Assembly: GCF_000024785.1 (NCBI RefSeq)
Contig: NC_013441.1
Span: 3,782,001 to 3,846,000 of the forward strand
Direction of reading: 5' to 3'
DNA: 64,000 bases
DNA from: Gordonia bronchialis DSM 43247
GTDB taxonomy: Bacteria > Actinomycetota > Actinomycetes > Mycobacteriales > Mycobacteriaceae
Below are positions 1 to 9,087 of this stretch, one piece after another. The position numbers and the translations under genes were made by a program. The stretch's first letter is position 1. Every line of letters begins with the position of its first letter. Under the pieces are notes generated by a model. The model searched no databases, had not been told where the DNA came from, and saw only the letters and a program-made list of their open reading frames with translations.

Positions 1-1629
1 GTGCACGCCGATCGCCTCGAGCTTCCGTTCGTGCGCGAACCCAATCCGGACAGCTCACTCATGCGTGCTGCGCGTCCGATCCTCGACCAGCTCGCCGAGG
101 ACCTGTCCGCCGAGCCGGTCAGCATCATCCTGACCTCGCCGGACGGTGTGGTCCTGTCGCGTGCGACGGCTTCGCGGGAACTGCGCTCACGACTCGACGA
201 CGTGAGTCTGGCGCCCGGCTACAGCTACAACGAGCAGCATGCCGGCACCAACGGCATCGGCACCGCCCTCGAGGCGCAGCAACCGACGCTGGTCACCGGA
301 TCGGAGCACTACGCGGGCTGCCTGTCGCAGCTCTCCTGCGCCGGTGTGCCCATCCGCAATCCGTTCTCCGGTGGCGTCGTGGGCGCACTCGATCTGACCG
401 GATGGGTCGACGATGGCGGTCCGCTACTGCTCTCACTGGCCAAATCTGCGACCGTCCAGATCGAACAGCAGATGCTCTCCCTGGCCAGCCAGCGTGAATC
501 CCGGCTACTGTCCGCGTATCTCGCGACCTGTCGTCGGGCACCGCAGATGATGGTGCTCGCGATCGCCGCGGATGTGGTGCTGATGAACCGCAAACTCCGG
601 CTCAGTATGGACCCGCTCGATCAGGTGGCGATGCTCGAGTACGCGGTCGACCACACCATGGACGCCGTCGGCGCTCGTCGCGTCAGCACCCTGCCCAGCG
701 GCCGGGTGCTGCGATTGTCGCCGGTCGACGACCACTGGGACGACGCCGCCCAGATGGCCGTGTTCCATGTGCACCTGCTCGACGCCGAACCGTCGCGGCC
801 GGCGCCGCGGAGTGATTCCACCGCACTGCCCGGGATCGTCGGGCGTAGTTCCTCGTGGCGGCTGTGCTGCGATCTGGTCGGCCGCTACGCCCGGGACGGC
901 GAATGGGTGGCGGTCGCCGGGGAACCCGGGTCGGGCCGGACCGCACTGTTGCGCGGTGCTGCGGCACGACATCTACGGGGTGCCACACGGGTCTTCGACG
1001 CCGCCGATTTCGATGATCCCGACACGATGGAAACCCTTGCCGCCGAACTGGATCGGGACGAGTTCGGCATCGTGATACGCGACCTCGACCGTCTCGACGA
1101 CGAGTTGGCCGCCGAGATCGCCGACCTGCTCCAGGGCCGGGAAGAGTACGGCTGGGTGGGGATCACGGTGAACACCGGCGATCTCGACCCGGGCCTGGGC
1201 GCCACGGTCCTCCCGTTCTTCGGGCACACCGTCGAGGTGCCCCCGCTACGCCACCGCATCGAAGATCTCCGGGAGTTGGTGCCGACGCTGCTGCGCCAGC
1301 TGACCCGGGGCCGGGAGCTGAGCGTATCGGCCGAGGCGATGCGCCAGCTGAGCAAGTACAGCTGGCCGGGCAACGTCGCCGAACTGCGCCAGACCCTTCG
1401 CGAAGTGGTGACCCATCAGCGATCCGGCATCATCACCGAACGCCAATTGCCACCCACCTGCCGCACCTCGAGCCGGCACACCCTCACCCGGATCGAGGCC
1501 CTCGAACGCGACGCCATCGTGCGGAGCCTCGACGAGAACGGCAACAACAGGATGGCCGCCGCCGAGGCTCTCGGCATCTCCCGCGCGACCATCTACCGCA
1601 AGATCAAGGAGTTCGGGATCGACATGTGA
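1..1629 (+). CDS. GAF-AAA-Fis regulator (AcoR-like), 5' partial
   Basis: Cytoplasmic transcription regulator of the AcoR-like type. Read from base 1 it has a GAF-type sensor region (NEQHAGTNGIG near residue 77), a shortened AAA-like module with a P-loop (GEPGSGRT, near residue 307) and a C-terminal Fis helix-turn-helix (AAAEALGISRATIYRKI). The GAFTGA loop that sigma-54 activators use to touch polymerase is absent, as usual in actinobacteria. Family members carry more sequence before the RLELPFVREPNP stretch found here at the very start, so the true start is probably upstream of the window and the GTG at base 1 is incidental. Target genes are probably outside the window; convergent with the next gene. 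Confidence 0.8.
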   Translation: MHADRLELPFVREPNPDSSLMRAARPILDQLAEDLSAEPVSIILTSPDGVVLSRATASRELRSRLDDVSLAPGYSYNEQHAGTNGIGTALEAQQPTLVTGSEHYAGCLSQLSCAGVPIRNPFSGGVVGALDLTGWVDDGGPLLLSLAKSATVQIEQQMLSLASQRESRLLSAYLATCRRAPQMMVLAIAADVVLMNRKLRLSMDPLDQVAMLEYAVDHTMDAVGARRVSTLPSGRVLRLSPVDDHWDDAAQMAVFHVHLLDAEPSRPAPRSDSTALPGIVGRSSSWRLCCDLVGRYARDGEWVAVAGEPGSGRTALLRGAAARHLRGATRVFDAADFDDPDTMETLAAELDRDEFGIVIRDLDRLDDELAAEIADLLQGREEYGWVGITVNTGDLDPGLGATVLPFFGHTVEVPPLRHRIEDLRELVPTLLRQLTRGRELSVSAEAMRQLSKYSWPGNVAELRQTLREVVTHQRSGIITERQLPPTCRTSSRHTLTRIEALERDAIVRSLDENGNNRMAAAEALGISRATIYRKIKEFGIDM

Positions 1630-1724
1630 CCCGGCCGGCCCCACCGGTTCACTCACGCCTTATGTCCTGCTGGTCGACCCGCACCAAGATTGCTGGTGAG
1701 CCGCCCCTATTGTGCTGGTTGCCC

Positions 1725-2963
1725 TCAGTCACCGGATGGGAGAGCGGTTCGGCCAGCGGAGAAGCGAGGCTCTCGGGGGACCGCGTTGGCTCGAAATCGC
1801 AGCGGTGGCTCACCGTACTCCTCGATGGCGTGGGCGATCCAGCCTGCGGTGCGGGCGATCGTGAAGAGTGCCTCGCCTGCGGCGACCGGCATGCCGGCGA
1901 GGAAACAGAGTGCCCCGAGTGCGAAATCGATGTTGGCGATGATTCCGGTGCGACGTTCCGCGGTCCGTCGCAGAGTGTGAATGCTCGATAGCGCAGCAGA
2001 ATTCGCAAACTCGGCGTCCAGTAGGGCCAACAGCATCTTCCCCCGCGGATCGCCGTCCGGATACAAGGGGTGACCAAAGCCGGGCAGGTGCTCATGGGTC
2101 TCCAGAGCGCGAGCGATCGCACGCTCCGACCCGCGGTCGGCCGCATCGACCAGCATCGGATACACCAATGCGCTGGCCCCGGCATGAAGCGGTCCTGCCG
2201 TCGAGCCGAGGCCTGCCAGCACCACCGAGAACGGGTCCGCGCGCACCGACGCCGCCACCCGAGCTGCCATCGTCGACGACGCGAGCTCGTGGTCGGTGAG
2301 CAACACCAGCGCCGCGTTGACCGACGCGACAATTCCTTTGGTCGATAGTCGAGAAAGCAGACCGCCGCAGAGTACGCCCGCGAGACTACCGCTGATGGGT
2401 GCACCACCGGCCGGAAGATGCAGCCGGGGAACCCGGGTCGGCGGCCGATCCGCGGCAGCCACCACCATGGTCGCGATCACCGAACGCGCGCTCGTCGTGA
2501 CTGCGGGGAGCGTGAGGTCCGCCCGGAACGGTTCGGCAGCTGCGGCCAGCACCACTGCCGCTCGCATGCGATCACGCGGATGTTCGAGGATGTCCGGGAT
2601 GGTGACCGGGTAGGGCTGCCAACGGTTCTCGGGCTCCTCGTCGCCCGTCCAGAGCCACCCGGCGGTCTCCTCGAAAGAATGCGTGCGTGCCATCGCGCAC
2701 GCATCCCGTCCTCGATAGCGAACACGCTGATCCGCGATGGTGGTCAGCCCCGTCTCGACGATCAGGTCGAGCGCCGACGGCCGGCTGGTGCGACGCGGAC
2801 GCCCCCGGCGGGCCAGCTGCTCCACCTCGTCGCGGTCGAAAAGGCTGTTCCGAGAACCGGGCTGACGCGTCGCGGTGAGCACACCCCGACTCACGTAGGC
2901 ATAGACGGTGTCGAGCTTGACGCCGAGCCTGGCAGCGGTCTCCCGGGCGGTCATTCTGGACAT
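1725..2963 (-). CDS. citrate synthase-like protein with N-terminal HTH
   Basis: 412 aa. Residues about 1-55 form an excisionase/MerR-like winged HTH (TARETAARLGVKLDTVYAYV), followed by a citrate synthase domain with the usual active-site segments: GPLHAGAS (first His), GFGHPLYPDGDPRG (second His) and ANIDFALGAL (catalytic Asp). The fold condenses acetyl- or propionyl-CoA with oxaloacetate to (methyl)citrate; whether this protein is an enzyme, a regulator or both is not shown by sequence. It is divergent from a second citrate synthase, with an inverted-repeat cluster in the 55-bp gap, so control of that gap by its own HTH is plausible. Start ATG at 2963. Confidence 0.85.
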   Translation of the reverse strand: MSRMTARETAARLGVKLDTVYAYVSRGVLTATRQPGSRNSLFDRDEVEQLARRGRPRRTSRPSALDLIVETGLTTIADQRVRYRGRDACAMARTHSFEETAGWLWTGDEEPENRWQPYPVTIPDILEHPRDRMRAAVVLAAAAEPFRADLTLPAVTTSARSVIATMVVAAADRPPTRVPRLHLPAGGAPISGSLAGVLCGGLLSRLSTKGIVASVNAALVLLTDHELASSTMAARVAASVRADPFSVVLAGLGSTAGPLHAGASALVYPMLVDAADRGSERAIARALETHEHLPGFGHPLYPDGDPRGKMLLALLDAEFANSAALSSIHTLRRTAERRTGIIANIDFALGALCFLAGMPVAAGEALFTIARTAGWIAHAIEEYGEPPLRFRANAVPREPRFSAGRTALPSGD

Positions 2964-2966
2964 GAC

Positions 2967-2987
2967 TTGATGATAATCAACCTTGAT
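2967..2987. promoter_or_regulatory. three TTGAT/ATCAA half-sites between citrate synthases
   Basis: TTGAT (2967-2971), ATCAA (2976-2980) and TTGAT (2983-2987) form two overlapping inverted repeats, TTGAT-N4-ATCAA and ATCAA-N2-TTGAT, in the divergent gap. The AT-rich block stands out from its GC-rich surroundings. Candidate operator; the binder is unknown, and the HTH citrate synthase starting at 2963 is one candidate. Confidence 0.45.
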
Positions 2988-3018
2988 TTGCCGGTCGGCA
3001 CATCACGATCATGGAGTC

Positions 3019-4182
3019 ATGACACCGGTTGCGGATTCGATCAATGGAGCGGTCGAGGTACCGCGCGGACTCAAGGGCGTGGTGGTCGCCGACACCGCCG
3101 TCGGCGATGTGCGTGGGACCGAGGGCTTTTACCATTACCGGCAGTACTCGGCGGTGGAGCTGGCCACGACCCGTCCGTTCGAGGACGTCTGGCGGCTGAT
3201 GATCGACAAGACGCTGCCGACGGACCTCGCCGAACGCGGCGCCTTCTGCGACGAGGTACGACCGCTACGCGCCATCCCCACGGCCACGGCGGGTGTCCTG
3301 CCCGCCATCGCCCGCGCGTCCGATCCGCTGACGGGGCTGCGCACCGCGCTGTCACTCGTCGGCGCCGAACGTGGCTTCCGGCCCGTCTACGACCTCGATC
3401 ACACCGCCCGGCGGTCCGACGCCCTACTGACGGCGGCGGTGACACCGACCATCCTGACCTCGCTGTACCGCCTGCGCAACGGGCTCGACGCCGTGGCCCC
3501 CAGGGACGATCTGGACTACGCCGCCAACTACCTCTGGATGCTCACCGGCACCGAACCGGACCCCGGCCGGGCACGCGCGCTCGAGCACTACCTCGTCTCC
3601 ACCGTCGATCACGGGTTCAACGCCTCGACCTTCACCGCGCGCGTGATCGCTTCGACCGGCGCCGATCTGAGCGCATGCATCGTCGGCGCCATCGGTGCCC
3701 TGAGCGGTCCGCTGCATGGCGGCGCCCCCTCTCGCGCATTGGATCTGCTCGACGAGATCGGTTCGATCGACAATGCCCGTCCGGTGGTGGTCCCGAAGGT
3801 GCAGCGCGGTGAGCGGATCATGGGATTCGGCCACCCCGTCTATGTCACCGACGATCCGCGGTCGATCATGCTCGGCGATGTCGCGCGGCACCTCGGCGGC
3901 GAGCTGGCGGATCTGGCGACCGGTGTGGAACGCACCGTGGTCGACGTCCTCGCCGAACTCAAGCCCGGCCGCCACCTCTACGCCAATGTCGAGTATTACG
4001 CGGCGGTGGTGATGTCGTTGTGCGGCGTACCGCGGGAGATGTTCACCCCGACCTTCGCCTCGAGCCGGGTCATCGGCTGGACGGCCAACGTTCTGGAACA
4101 GGCCGAGGACTCCAAGATCATCCGCCCCAGCGCACGCTACGTCGGACCACCGCCACCGCAACCGGTATCTGAACTGCCCTGA
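3019..4182 (+). CDS. citrate synthase / 2-methylcitrate synthase family
   Basis: 387 aa from ATG 3019; a start at 2983 would lie inside the half-site cluster. Citrate synthase fold without an HTH. Active-site segments: GPLHGGAP (His), GFGHPVYVTDDPR (His) and YANVEYYAAVV, where Glu replaces the usual catalytic Asp. It condenses an acyl-CoA with oxaloacetate; acetyl- versus propionyl-CoA cannot be told from sequence. Divergent partner of the HTH-containing paralogue at 1725-2963, suggesting joint regulation. Confidence 0.85.
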   Translation: MTPVADSINGAVEVPRGLKGVVVADTAVGDVRGTEGFYHYRQYSAVELATTRPFEDVWRLMIDKTLPTDLAERGAFCDEVRPLRAIPTATAGVLPAIARASDPLTGLRTALSLVGAERGFRPVYDLDHTARRSDALLTAAVTPTILTSLYRLRNGLDAVAPRDDLDYAANYLWMLTGTEPDPGRARALEHYLVSTVDHGFNASTFTARVIASTGADLSACIVGAIGALSGPLHGGAPSRALDLLDEIGSIDNARPVVVPKVQRGERIMGFGHPVYVTDDPRSIMLGDVARHLGGELADLATGVERTVVDVLAELKPGRHLYANVEYYAAVVMSLCGVPREMFTPTFASSRVIGWTANVLEQAEDSKIIRPSARYVGPPPPQPVSELP

Positions 4183-4236
4183 TCCCGCTGCAGCGATGGG
4201 ACCGCTGGGCACCGCCTCGGGTAGTACTGTCTAACC

Positions 4237-4881
4237 GTGCGATTCGTAGATGAACGCGCCGCCGTCGTCGCGGCCGCCCACCGGCTGGCGGCCCGGGGGC
4301 TCACCCACGGTACCGGCGGCAACGCGTCGGTCCGGGCGGGTGACCTCGTGGTGTTGACACCGTCCGGTTGTTACCTCGACACGGTCACCGCCGAGGACCT
4401 CGTCGTCGTCGACCTCGACGGAACCGTCGCCGAGGAAACCGAACAAGTGCCGACCTCGGAGTTGCGCATCCACCTCGACGTCTATCGCACCACGACGGCC
4501 CGTGCCGTGGTCCACGCCCATCCGATCGCATCGATCGCGGTGTCCAACACCAACGACGAACTGCCGGTGGTGCATTACACCGCGGCGATGATCGGCGGCA
4601 CCGTCCGCGTGGCGCCGTATGCGGTGTTCGGTAGCCAGGAACTCAGCGACAGCGTCGCCGCCGCCCTACGCGATCGGACGGTCGCGCTCATGCGCAATCA
4701 CGGATCCGTCGCCTACGGCGATGACATCGAATCTGCTTGCGACCGAATCGAACTCGTCGATTGGCTGGCACAGATCCACCTTCAGGCACCGGGCGGTTCG
4801 GTTCTCGACGACGCACAGGTCGGCGACGTCATCATGACCGCCGCCCGGCGACACTACTCACCATTTCGGAGTGCTACATGA
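4237..4881 (+). CDS. class II aldolase/adducin-family protein
   Basis: 214 aa, cytoplasmic, Zn-dependent aldolase/epimerase fold (FucA/AraD type). Metal ligands are visible as HAHP (near residue 92) and RNHGS (near residue 151), with the catalytic Glu in PTSELRIH. Such enzymes cleave or epimerise sugar phosphates such as fuculose-1-P or ribulose-5-P. GTG start at 4237. Its stop overlaps the start of the PfkB kinase (ATGA at 4878-4881), so the pair is probably one kinase-plus-aldolase sugar pathway; the substrate is unknown. Confidence 0.85.
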   Translation: MRFVDERAAVVAAAHRLAARGLTHGTGGNASVRAGDLVVLTPSGCYLDTVTAEDLVVVDLDGTVAEETEQVPTSELRIHLDVYRTTTARAVVHAHPIASIAVSNTNDELPVVHYTAAMIGGTVRVAPYAVFGSQELSDSVAAALRDRTVALMRNHGSVAYGDDIESACDRIELVDWLAQIHLQAPGGSVLDDAQVGDVIMTAARRHYSPFRSAT

Positions 4882-5780
4882 GAGTAATCACCTTCGGGGC
4901 GCATGTCCTCGATGTCCTCGCCCAGCCGGTCGACGCCATCCCGGAGGGACAGGGGGCGACGCTGGTGCAGCACATGCGGATGTCGGCCGCCGGCCCCGCG
5001 GGTGGCACCGCCATCACGCTGGCCAAACTCGGGGTCGAGGTGTACACCGCCGGCGCGATCGGCGACGACGAGGCCGCCGACGTCCTGATCACCGCGCTCA
5101 ACCGCCACGGCGTGGTGACCGACGACCTTGTGCGCGTTGATCTTCCGACGTCGATGAGCATGCTCCCGATACGCAGCAACGGTGATCGTCCCGCCATCCA
5201 CATGCCCGGCGCCAATCTCGCCTACCCGCTTGATCGGGCTCCGCTCGAATTGTTCACCGGCGCAGACCATCTCCACCTCGGTGCACCCGAGCTGCTCAAT
5301 CCACCCGAACTCGCACCACTACTCGCCGACGTCCGCGACACCGGCACCACGATCTCCGCGGACATCCTCGCCGATGGGGATCCCGGGGCGCTCGCCTGGC
5401 TCGAACCCGTTCTGCCACACCTGGATTACCTCCTACCCAACGACGAGCAGGTGCGCGGGCTCACCGGGCGCACCGACCTGATCGACGCCTGCCGCGCACT
5501 CATCGACACCGGCGTCACCTGTGTGGCCGTCACCGCCGGCGCCGACGGTGCGCACGTGGTCACCGCCGACGACGCCGAGCACGCCCCCGCAACGCCGGTG
5601 ACCGTCGTAGACACCAGCGGATGCGGCGACGCCTTCTCAGCCGGCTTCATCGCCGCACGTGGCCACGACCTGCCGCTGCTGGAGTCGGCCCGGGTGGGAT
5701 GCGCGGTGGCCGGCATCGTCGCCACCGGATTGGGCAGTGACCACGGCGATTTCACGTGGGGATCGATCACCGGAGGCTGA
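4878..5780 (+). CDS. PfkB-family carbohydrate kinase
   Basis: 300 aa from ATG 4878, which overlaps the preceding aldolase stop. Ribokinase/PfkB fold: early Gly-rich GPAGGTA and the signature DTSGCGDAFSAGF near the C-terminus holding the catalytic Asp and anion hole. It phosphorylates a sugar or sugar-like alcohol with ATP, probably supplying the phosphate ester cleaved by the aldolase encoded upstream. No substrate-specific residues could be assigned. Confidence 0.85.
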   Translation: MRVITFGAHVLDVLAQPVDAIPEGQGATLVQHMRMSAAGPAGGTAITLAKLGVEVYTAGAIGDDEAADVLITALNRHGVVTDDLVRVDLPTSMSMLPIRSNGDRPAIHMPGANLAYPLDRAPLELFTGADHLHLGAPELLNPPELAPLLADVRDTGTTISADILADGDPGALAWLEPVLPHLDYLLPNDEQVRGLTGRTDLIDACRALIDTGVTCVAVTAGADGAHVVTADDAEHAPATPVTVVDTSGCGDAFSAGFIAARGHDLPLLESARVGCAVAGIVATGLGSDHGDFTWGSITGG

Positions 5781-5820
5781 CCGCACCTCCGCCGAACCGG
5801 CGGCATCCCAGAGTTGTGGG

Positions 5821-5861
5821 GTGCGGGGTCCCCAGCGTTCTGGTGACGATTCTCCCCGCAC
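5821..5861 (+). terminator. hairpin downstream of kinase gene
   Basis: GTGCGGGG (5821-5828) is perfectly complementary to CCCCGCAC (5854-5861) around a 25-nt loop, 40 bp after the kinase stop. No T-run follows, so this is only a possible terminator or leader structure for the next gene. Confidence 0.3.
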
Positions 5862-5937
5862 CCGGGGGATGGTGAACCTACCGCCCGCTCAACCATTCTC
5901 GTACCCGAGCACCCTCGAGCACGGGAGAGAAACAATC

Positions 5938-7320
5938 ATGTCACTGACCACGGATCACGCAGCCTTCGCGAACTTCGACGACCTCGTCACGGCTGTCGGA
6001 GGACCGGTCCTCACACCCACCGACGCCGCATTCGGGGCAGAGCTCACCGGCTTCAATCTGGCCCGCACGCCCGCATCCGGGATCGTTGTCGGCGCCACCT
6101 GTGCCGGCGACGTCGCAGCAGCCATCCGATACGCGCGTGCCAACGGCTTGCGGATCGGCGTTCGTGCGACGGGCCACGGTCCGATCGTCGAGGGCGGCGG
6201 GCACCTCACGATCACCACGTCCCGGATGGACGACGTCACGGTCGACGCGGTCCGTCGGACGGCTCGCGTCGGCGCCGGCGTCCGATGGGCCGAACTGGTG
6301 GCGGCGACCGCACCACATGGGTTGACCGGACTCGTCGGGTCGTCGTCGGGTGTCGGGGTCGTCGGTTACACGCTCGGCGGTGGACTCAGCCCACTCGGAC
6401 GCGAGTTCGGTTATGCCGCCGACCACGTCCGCTCGATCGAGCTCGTGACCGCGGACGGCATCATCACGACAGTCGACGCGGGGGCCGGTTCCGACCTTTT
6501 CTGGGCCCTGCTCGGGGGACGGGACGGACTGGGCATCGTGACCGCCATCGAGTTCGATCTGTTCCCACTCGCCACCGTGTACGGCGGCGGTATCTTCTTC
6601 GCCGGCGCCGCGGCCCACGACGTCCTGCACGCCTGGGGCCGCTGGGCACCGGATCTGCCCGACGAGGCCGGCACGTCGGTGGCCATCCTGCGGCTGCCGC
6701 CGGACCCCGCTCTGCCCCCGCCGCTGCAGGGACAGATCGCCGTCCACGTCCGGTTCACCTACACCGGCGCCGCAGCGACCGGCGAGTCGCTGTTGCGGCC
6801 GATGCGCGACGCGGGGCCCGTCCTGCTCGAGAACGTCGCGGTGCTGCCCGTCCCCGCTCTGGACGCGGTGCACATGGACCCGCCCGGGCCGATGCCCTCT
6901 GACGAACGCGGCGTCGGGTTGAGTGAGTTCTCCGCAGCAGCGGCCGACGCACTGCTCGCGGCTGCCGGACCCGCCGTACCCAGCCCGTTGGCGATCGTCG
7001 AGCTTCGCCTGCTCGGCGGCAAACTGCGCGATCCCCAACGACTTCCGAATGCCGTCGCCGGCCGGTCCGCGGCCTACAGCCTGCTGGCCATCGGGGTACC
7101 CGCAGGCCCGCTGGGTGATCAGCTCGATCACCACCTGGCTGCGGTCGTCGGCGCGGTCGCTCCGTGGGCGATCGCCGGCCCGCTCAACATGTCCGGACCA
7201 CGATCGGCGATGCCCAGCGACCTCTGGCCGGCCGACGAACGCAGGCGTCTCGACGAGGTCCGCCGACGTCATGACCCCAGCGGTGTCCTCTCGCCGATCG
7301 ACCCCAACAATCTGGGATAG
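5938..7320 (+). CDS. FAD-linked oxidase, BBE-like
   Basis: 460 aa from ATG 5938, preceded by a GGGAGAG ribosome site. PCMH-type FAD-binding domain at about residues 40-215, then the substrate-binding part and a short BBE-type C-terminus. RATGHGP holds the His that in this family links covalently to FAD. The Cys that makes bicovalent FAD in berberine-bridge enzymes is missing (VGSSSGVGVVG occupies that place), so attachment is at most through His. Likely oxidises an alcohol or sugar with O2. No signal peptide. Followed after 32 bp by a LuxR regulator. Confidence 0.8.
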   Translation: MSLTTDHAAFANFDDLVTAVGGPVLTPTDAAFGAELTGFNLARTPASGIVVGATCAGDVAAAIRYARANGLRIGVRATGHGPIVEGGGHLTITTSRMDDVTVDAVRRTARVGAGVRWAELVAATAPHGLTGLVGSSSGVGVVGYTLGGGLSPLGREFGYAADHVRSIELVTADGIITTVDAGAGSDLFWALLGGRDGLGIVTAIEFDLFPLATVYGGGIFFAGAAAHDVLHAWGRWAPDLPDEAGTSVAILRLPPDPALPPPLQGQIAVHVRFTYTGAAATGESLLRPMRDAGPVLLENVAVLPVPALDAVHMDPPGPMPSDERGVGLSEFSAAAADALLAAAGPAVPSPLAIVELRLLGGKLRDPQRLPNAVAGRSAAYSLLAIGVPAGPLGDQLDHHLAAVVGAVAPWAIAGPLNMSGPRSAMPSDLWPADERRRLDEVRRRHDPSGVLSPIDPNNLG

Positions 7321-7330
7321 ACATAATCCC
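7314..7330. promoter_or_regulatory. inverted repeat before LuxR gene
   Basis: GGGAT (7314-7318) and ATCCC (7326-7330) form a 5-bp inverted repeat overlapping the oxidase stop codon, 23 bp before the LuxR start. CCCCACAA follows at 7338-7345, the reverse of TTGTGGGG upstream of the oxidase (5815-5822). Weak evidence for a shared regulator site. Confidence 0.25.
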
Positions 7331-7352
7331 AGCACAACCCCACAATTGGTCA

Positions 7353-8483
7353 ATGGCATCGAGTCTGACAGCCGAGCGTGTGCGCCGCGACATCGACGTG
7401 GTGGCCCACGCCGGCCTCGGGCTCGATGATTTCTTCGCCGAATCGGTGACGTCGATCAGTCGTGCCGTCCCCAACGACGCGGTGTGCATCGCCAGTCTGG
7501 ACCCGGGTTCGCTGATCCTCACCGGTGCCCGCAAGTACGGCTCACTGCTCGGCCAGGACACCCGCGATCCCGATTGGGGACTCCTCGAGTACGGCAGCGT
7601 CGAAGAGTCGTCGTTTCGCGAGATGGCCACCGCCGGGATCGACGCCGTCGGACTCAGCGCCCTCACCCACGGTGATCCACGACGCTCGACGCGCATGGAC
7701 GAACTCATGATCCCGACGTTCTCCTTCCACGACGAGGCGCGGGTGTTGTTACGCGACGGCCGGGGGGTCTGGGGCGGGATCTCGTTGTTCCGCAGTGGTT
7801 CCGGATGCCGTCCGTTCGACGACGACGAGATCGGTTTCCTCGCATCACTCTCGCGGACAATGGCCCACGGTGTTCGTGCGGGGTTGCTCAGTGCGGTCGT
7901 GGCCGAACCGCAGACCACCATCACCGGGCCCGCCGTCATCATCGTCGACCGCACCGATCGGATCGTGCAGATGAGCGCGGGCAGCCAGGAACGGATCGAC
8001 GAGCTCAAGGCGGGCACCAACAGTGGCGCAGCCGTCAATCCGATATACGGATTGATCGGTGCCGCACGGCGTTACGGCCGTGGTGAGTCGAGTGTTCCAC
8101 CGCGTCTGCGTGTTCGCGGTGCGTCGGGCATGTGGCTGGTCATCCACGCGTCGCCGCTCTCGTCGACCGACGGTCGTGTCGGCGAGGTGGTGGTCACCAT
8201 CGAGGAGGCGCGTCCGCCGGACATCGTGCCGATCGTGGTGGATGCCTTCGGGCTGACCGCCCGCGAACGCGACGTCACGCAGATGGTGCTGCAGGGAGTG
8301 GCCACCAAGGACATCGCCGCCACCCTGCACGTGTCCGCGTACACCGTGCAGGATCACCTCAAGTCGATCTTCGCCAAGGCCGGTGTGCGGAGCCGCCGCG
8401 AACTCATCGCCCGGGTCTATTTCGACCAGTACGCGCCGCGGATCAATCAGCCTCTCGGCCCGTCGGGGACGTTCCTGGAGTGA
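7353..8483 (+). CDS. LuxR-family regulator with GAF/PAS-like sensor
   Basis: 376 aa. The N-terminal ~180 residues look GAF-like and a second sensor segment resembles PAS (VIIVDRTDRIVQMSAGS). The C-terminus is a LuxR HTH: FGLTARERDVTQMVLQGVA, then TKDIAATLHVSAYTVQDHL and KSIFAKAGVRSRRELIAR. No receiver domain, so it probably senses a ligand directly. Close behind the FAD oxidase and probably related to its control. Its last 41 bp overlap the convergent TetR gene. No clear ribosome site before ATG 7353. Confidence 0.8.
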   Translation: MASSLTAERVRRDIDVVAHAGLGLDDFFAESVTSISRAVPNDAVCIASLDPGSLILTGARKYGSLLGQDTRDPDWGLLEYGSVEESSFREMATAGIDAVGLSALTHGDPRRSTRMDELMIPTFSFHDEARVLLRDGRGVWGGISLFRSGSGCRPFDDDEIGFLASLSRTMAHGVRAGLLSAVVAEPQTTITGPAVIIVDRTDRIVQMSAGSQERIDELKAGTNSGAAVNPIYGLIGAARRYGRGESSVPPRLRVRGASGMWLVIHASPLSSTDGRVGEVVVTIEEARPPDIVPIVVDAFGLTARERDVTQMVLQGVATKDIAATLHVSAYTVQDHLKSIFAKAGVRSRRELIARVYFDQYAPRINQPLGPSGTFLE

Positions 8484-9060
8484 CCAGCCGCAGCGCGAGG
8501 CCCGCGTAGAGCGCACCGAGCGCCTGCGGGTCACGGTGCGTCCGGGACGGGAACCAGCGGCAGACGTCGACGCACAGCGACGAGATCGCGAGCACCACGT
8601 CGTCGACCGACTCCACGTCGAACTCACCGGTGTCCTCGCCGAGGCGAACGATCCGCGCGAGTACCTCGGTGGTGTCCCGGCGGATGCGGGCGATGGCCGC
8701 GTAGTGGGGCCGGGTGAGCCCGTGCAACTCGTACTGGACGACCTTGGCGAGGTCATGATGCTCGGCCTGCCACACCGTGAAGGCCGACACCACCGCCGCC
8801 AACCGTTCGGCGGCGCTGCGGTCCTCGTCGTCGACCGACCGCAGGGTGGTGAGCACGCCGCGGTGCCCCTCCTCGGCGATCGCGTAGAGGAGCTCTTCCT
8901 TGGAGCCGTAGTGCGGGTACATGGCCGCCGCACTCATGTTGAGCCGCTTGGCGATCTGCCGGGTCGAGGTGGCCCCGTACCCCACCTCTGCGAACGACGC
9001 GATGGCCGCACGCCGAATGCGCGCGGCGGCGACTGATTCCCGACGACGATCAGTGGGCAT
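8443..9060 (-). CDS. TetR-family repressor
   Basis: 205 aa. N-terminal TetR HTH (TSTRQIAKRLNMSAAAMYPH, residues about 30-49) and a helical ligand-binding C-terminus. ATG 9060 has a good GGAGG site. Divergent from an acyl-CoA dehydrogenase gene with two 14-bp palindrome-like sites in the 88-bp gap, so it most likely represses itself and the dehydrogenase/SDR genes, with an acyl-CoA or related ligand as inducer (inference from context). Confidence 0.88.
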   Translation of the reverse strand: MPTDRRRESVAAARIRRAAIASFAEVGYGATSTRQIAKRLNMSAAAMYPHYGSKEELLYAIAEEGHRGVLTTLRSVDDEDRSAAERLAAVVSAFTVWQAEHHDLAKVVQYELHGLTRPHYAAIARIRRDTTEVLARIVRLGEDTGEFDVESVDDVVLAISSLCVDVCRWFPSRTHRDPQALGALYAGLALRLVTPGTSPTGREAD

Positions 9061-9087
9061 TGACCTCGATCACCTCCTCCGGCATTA

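Noticed and set aside
1..1629. Classical sigma-54 activator
   Set aside because: The GAFTGA contact loop is missing and no -24/-12 promoter was seen.
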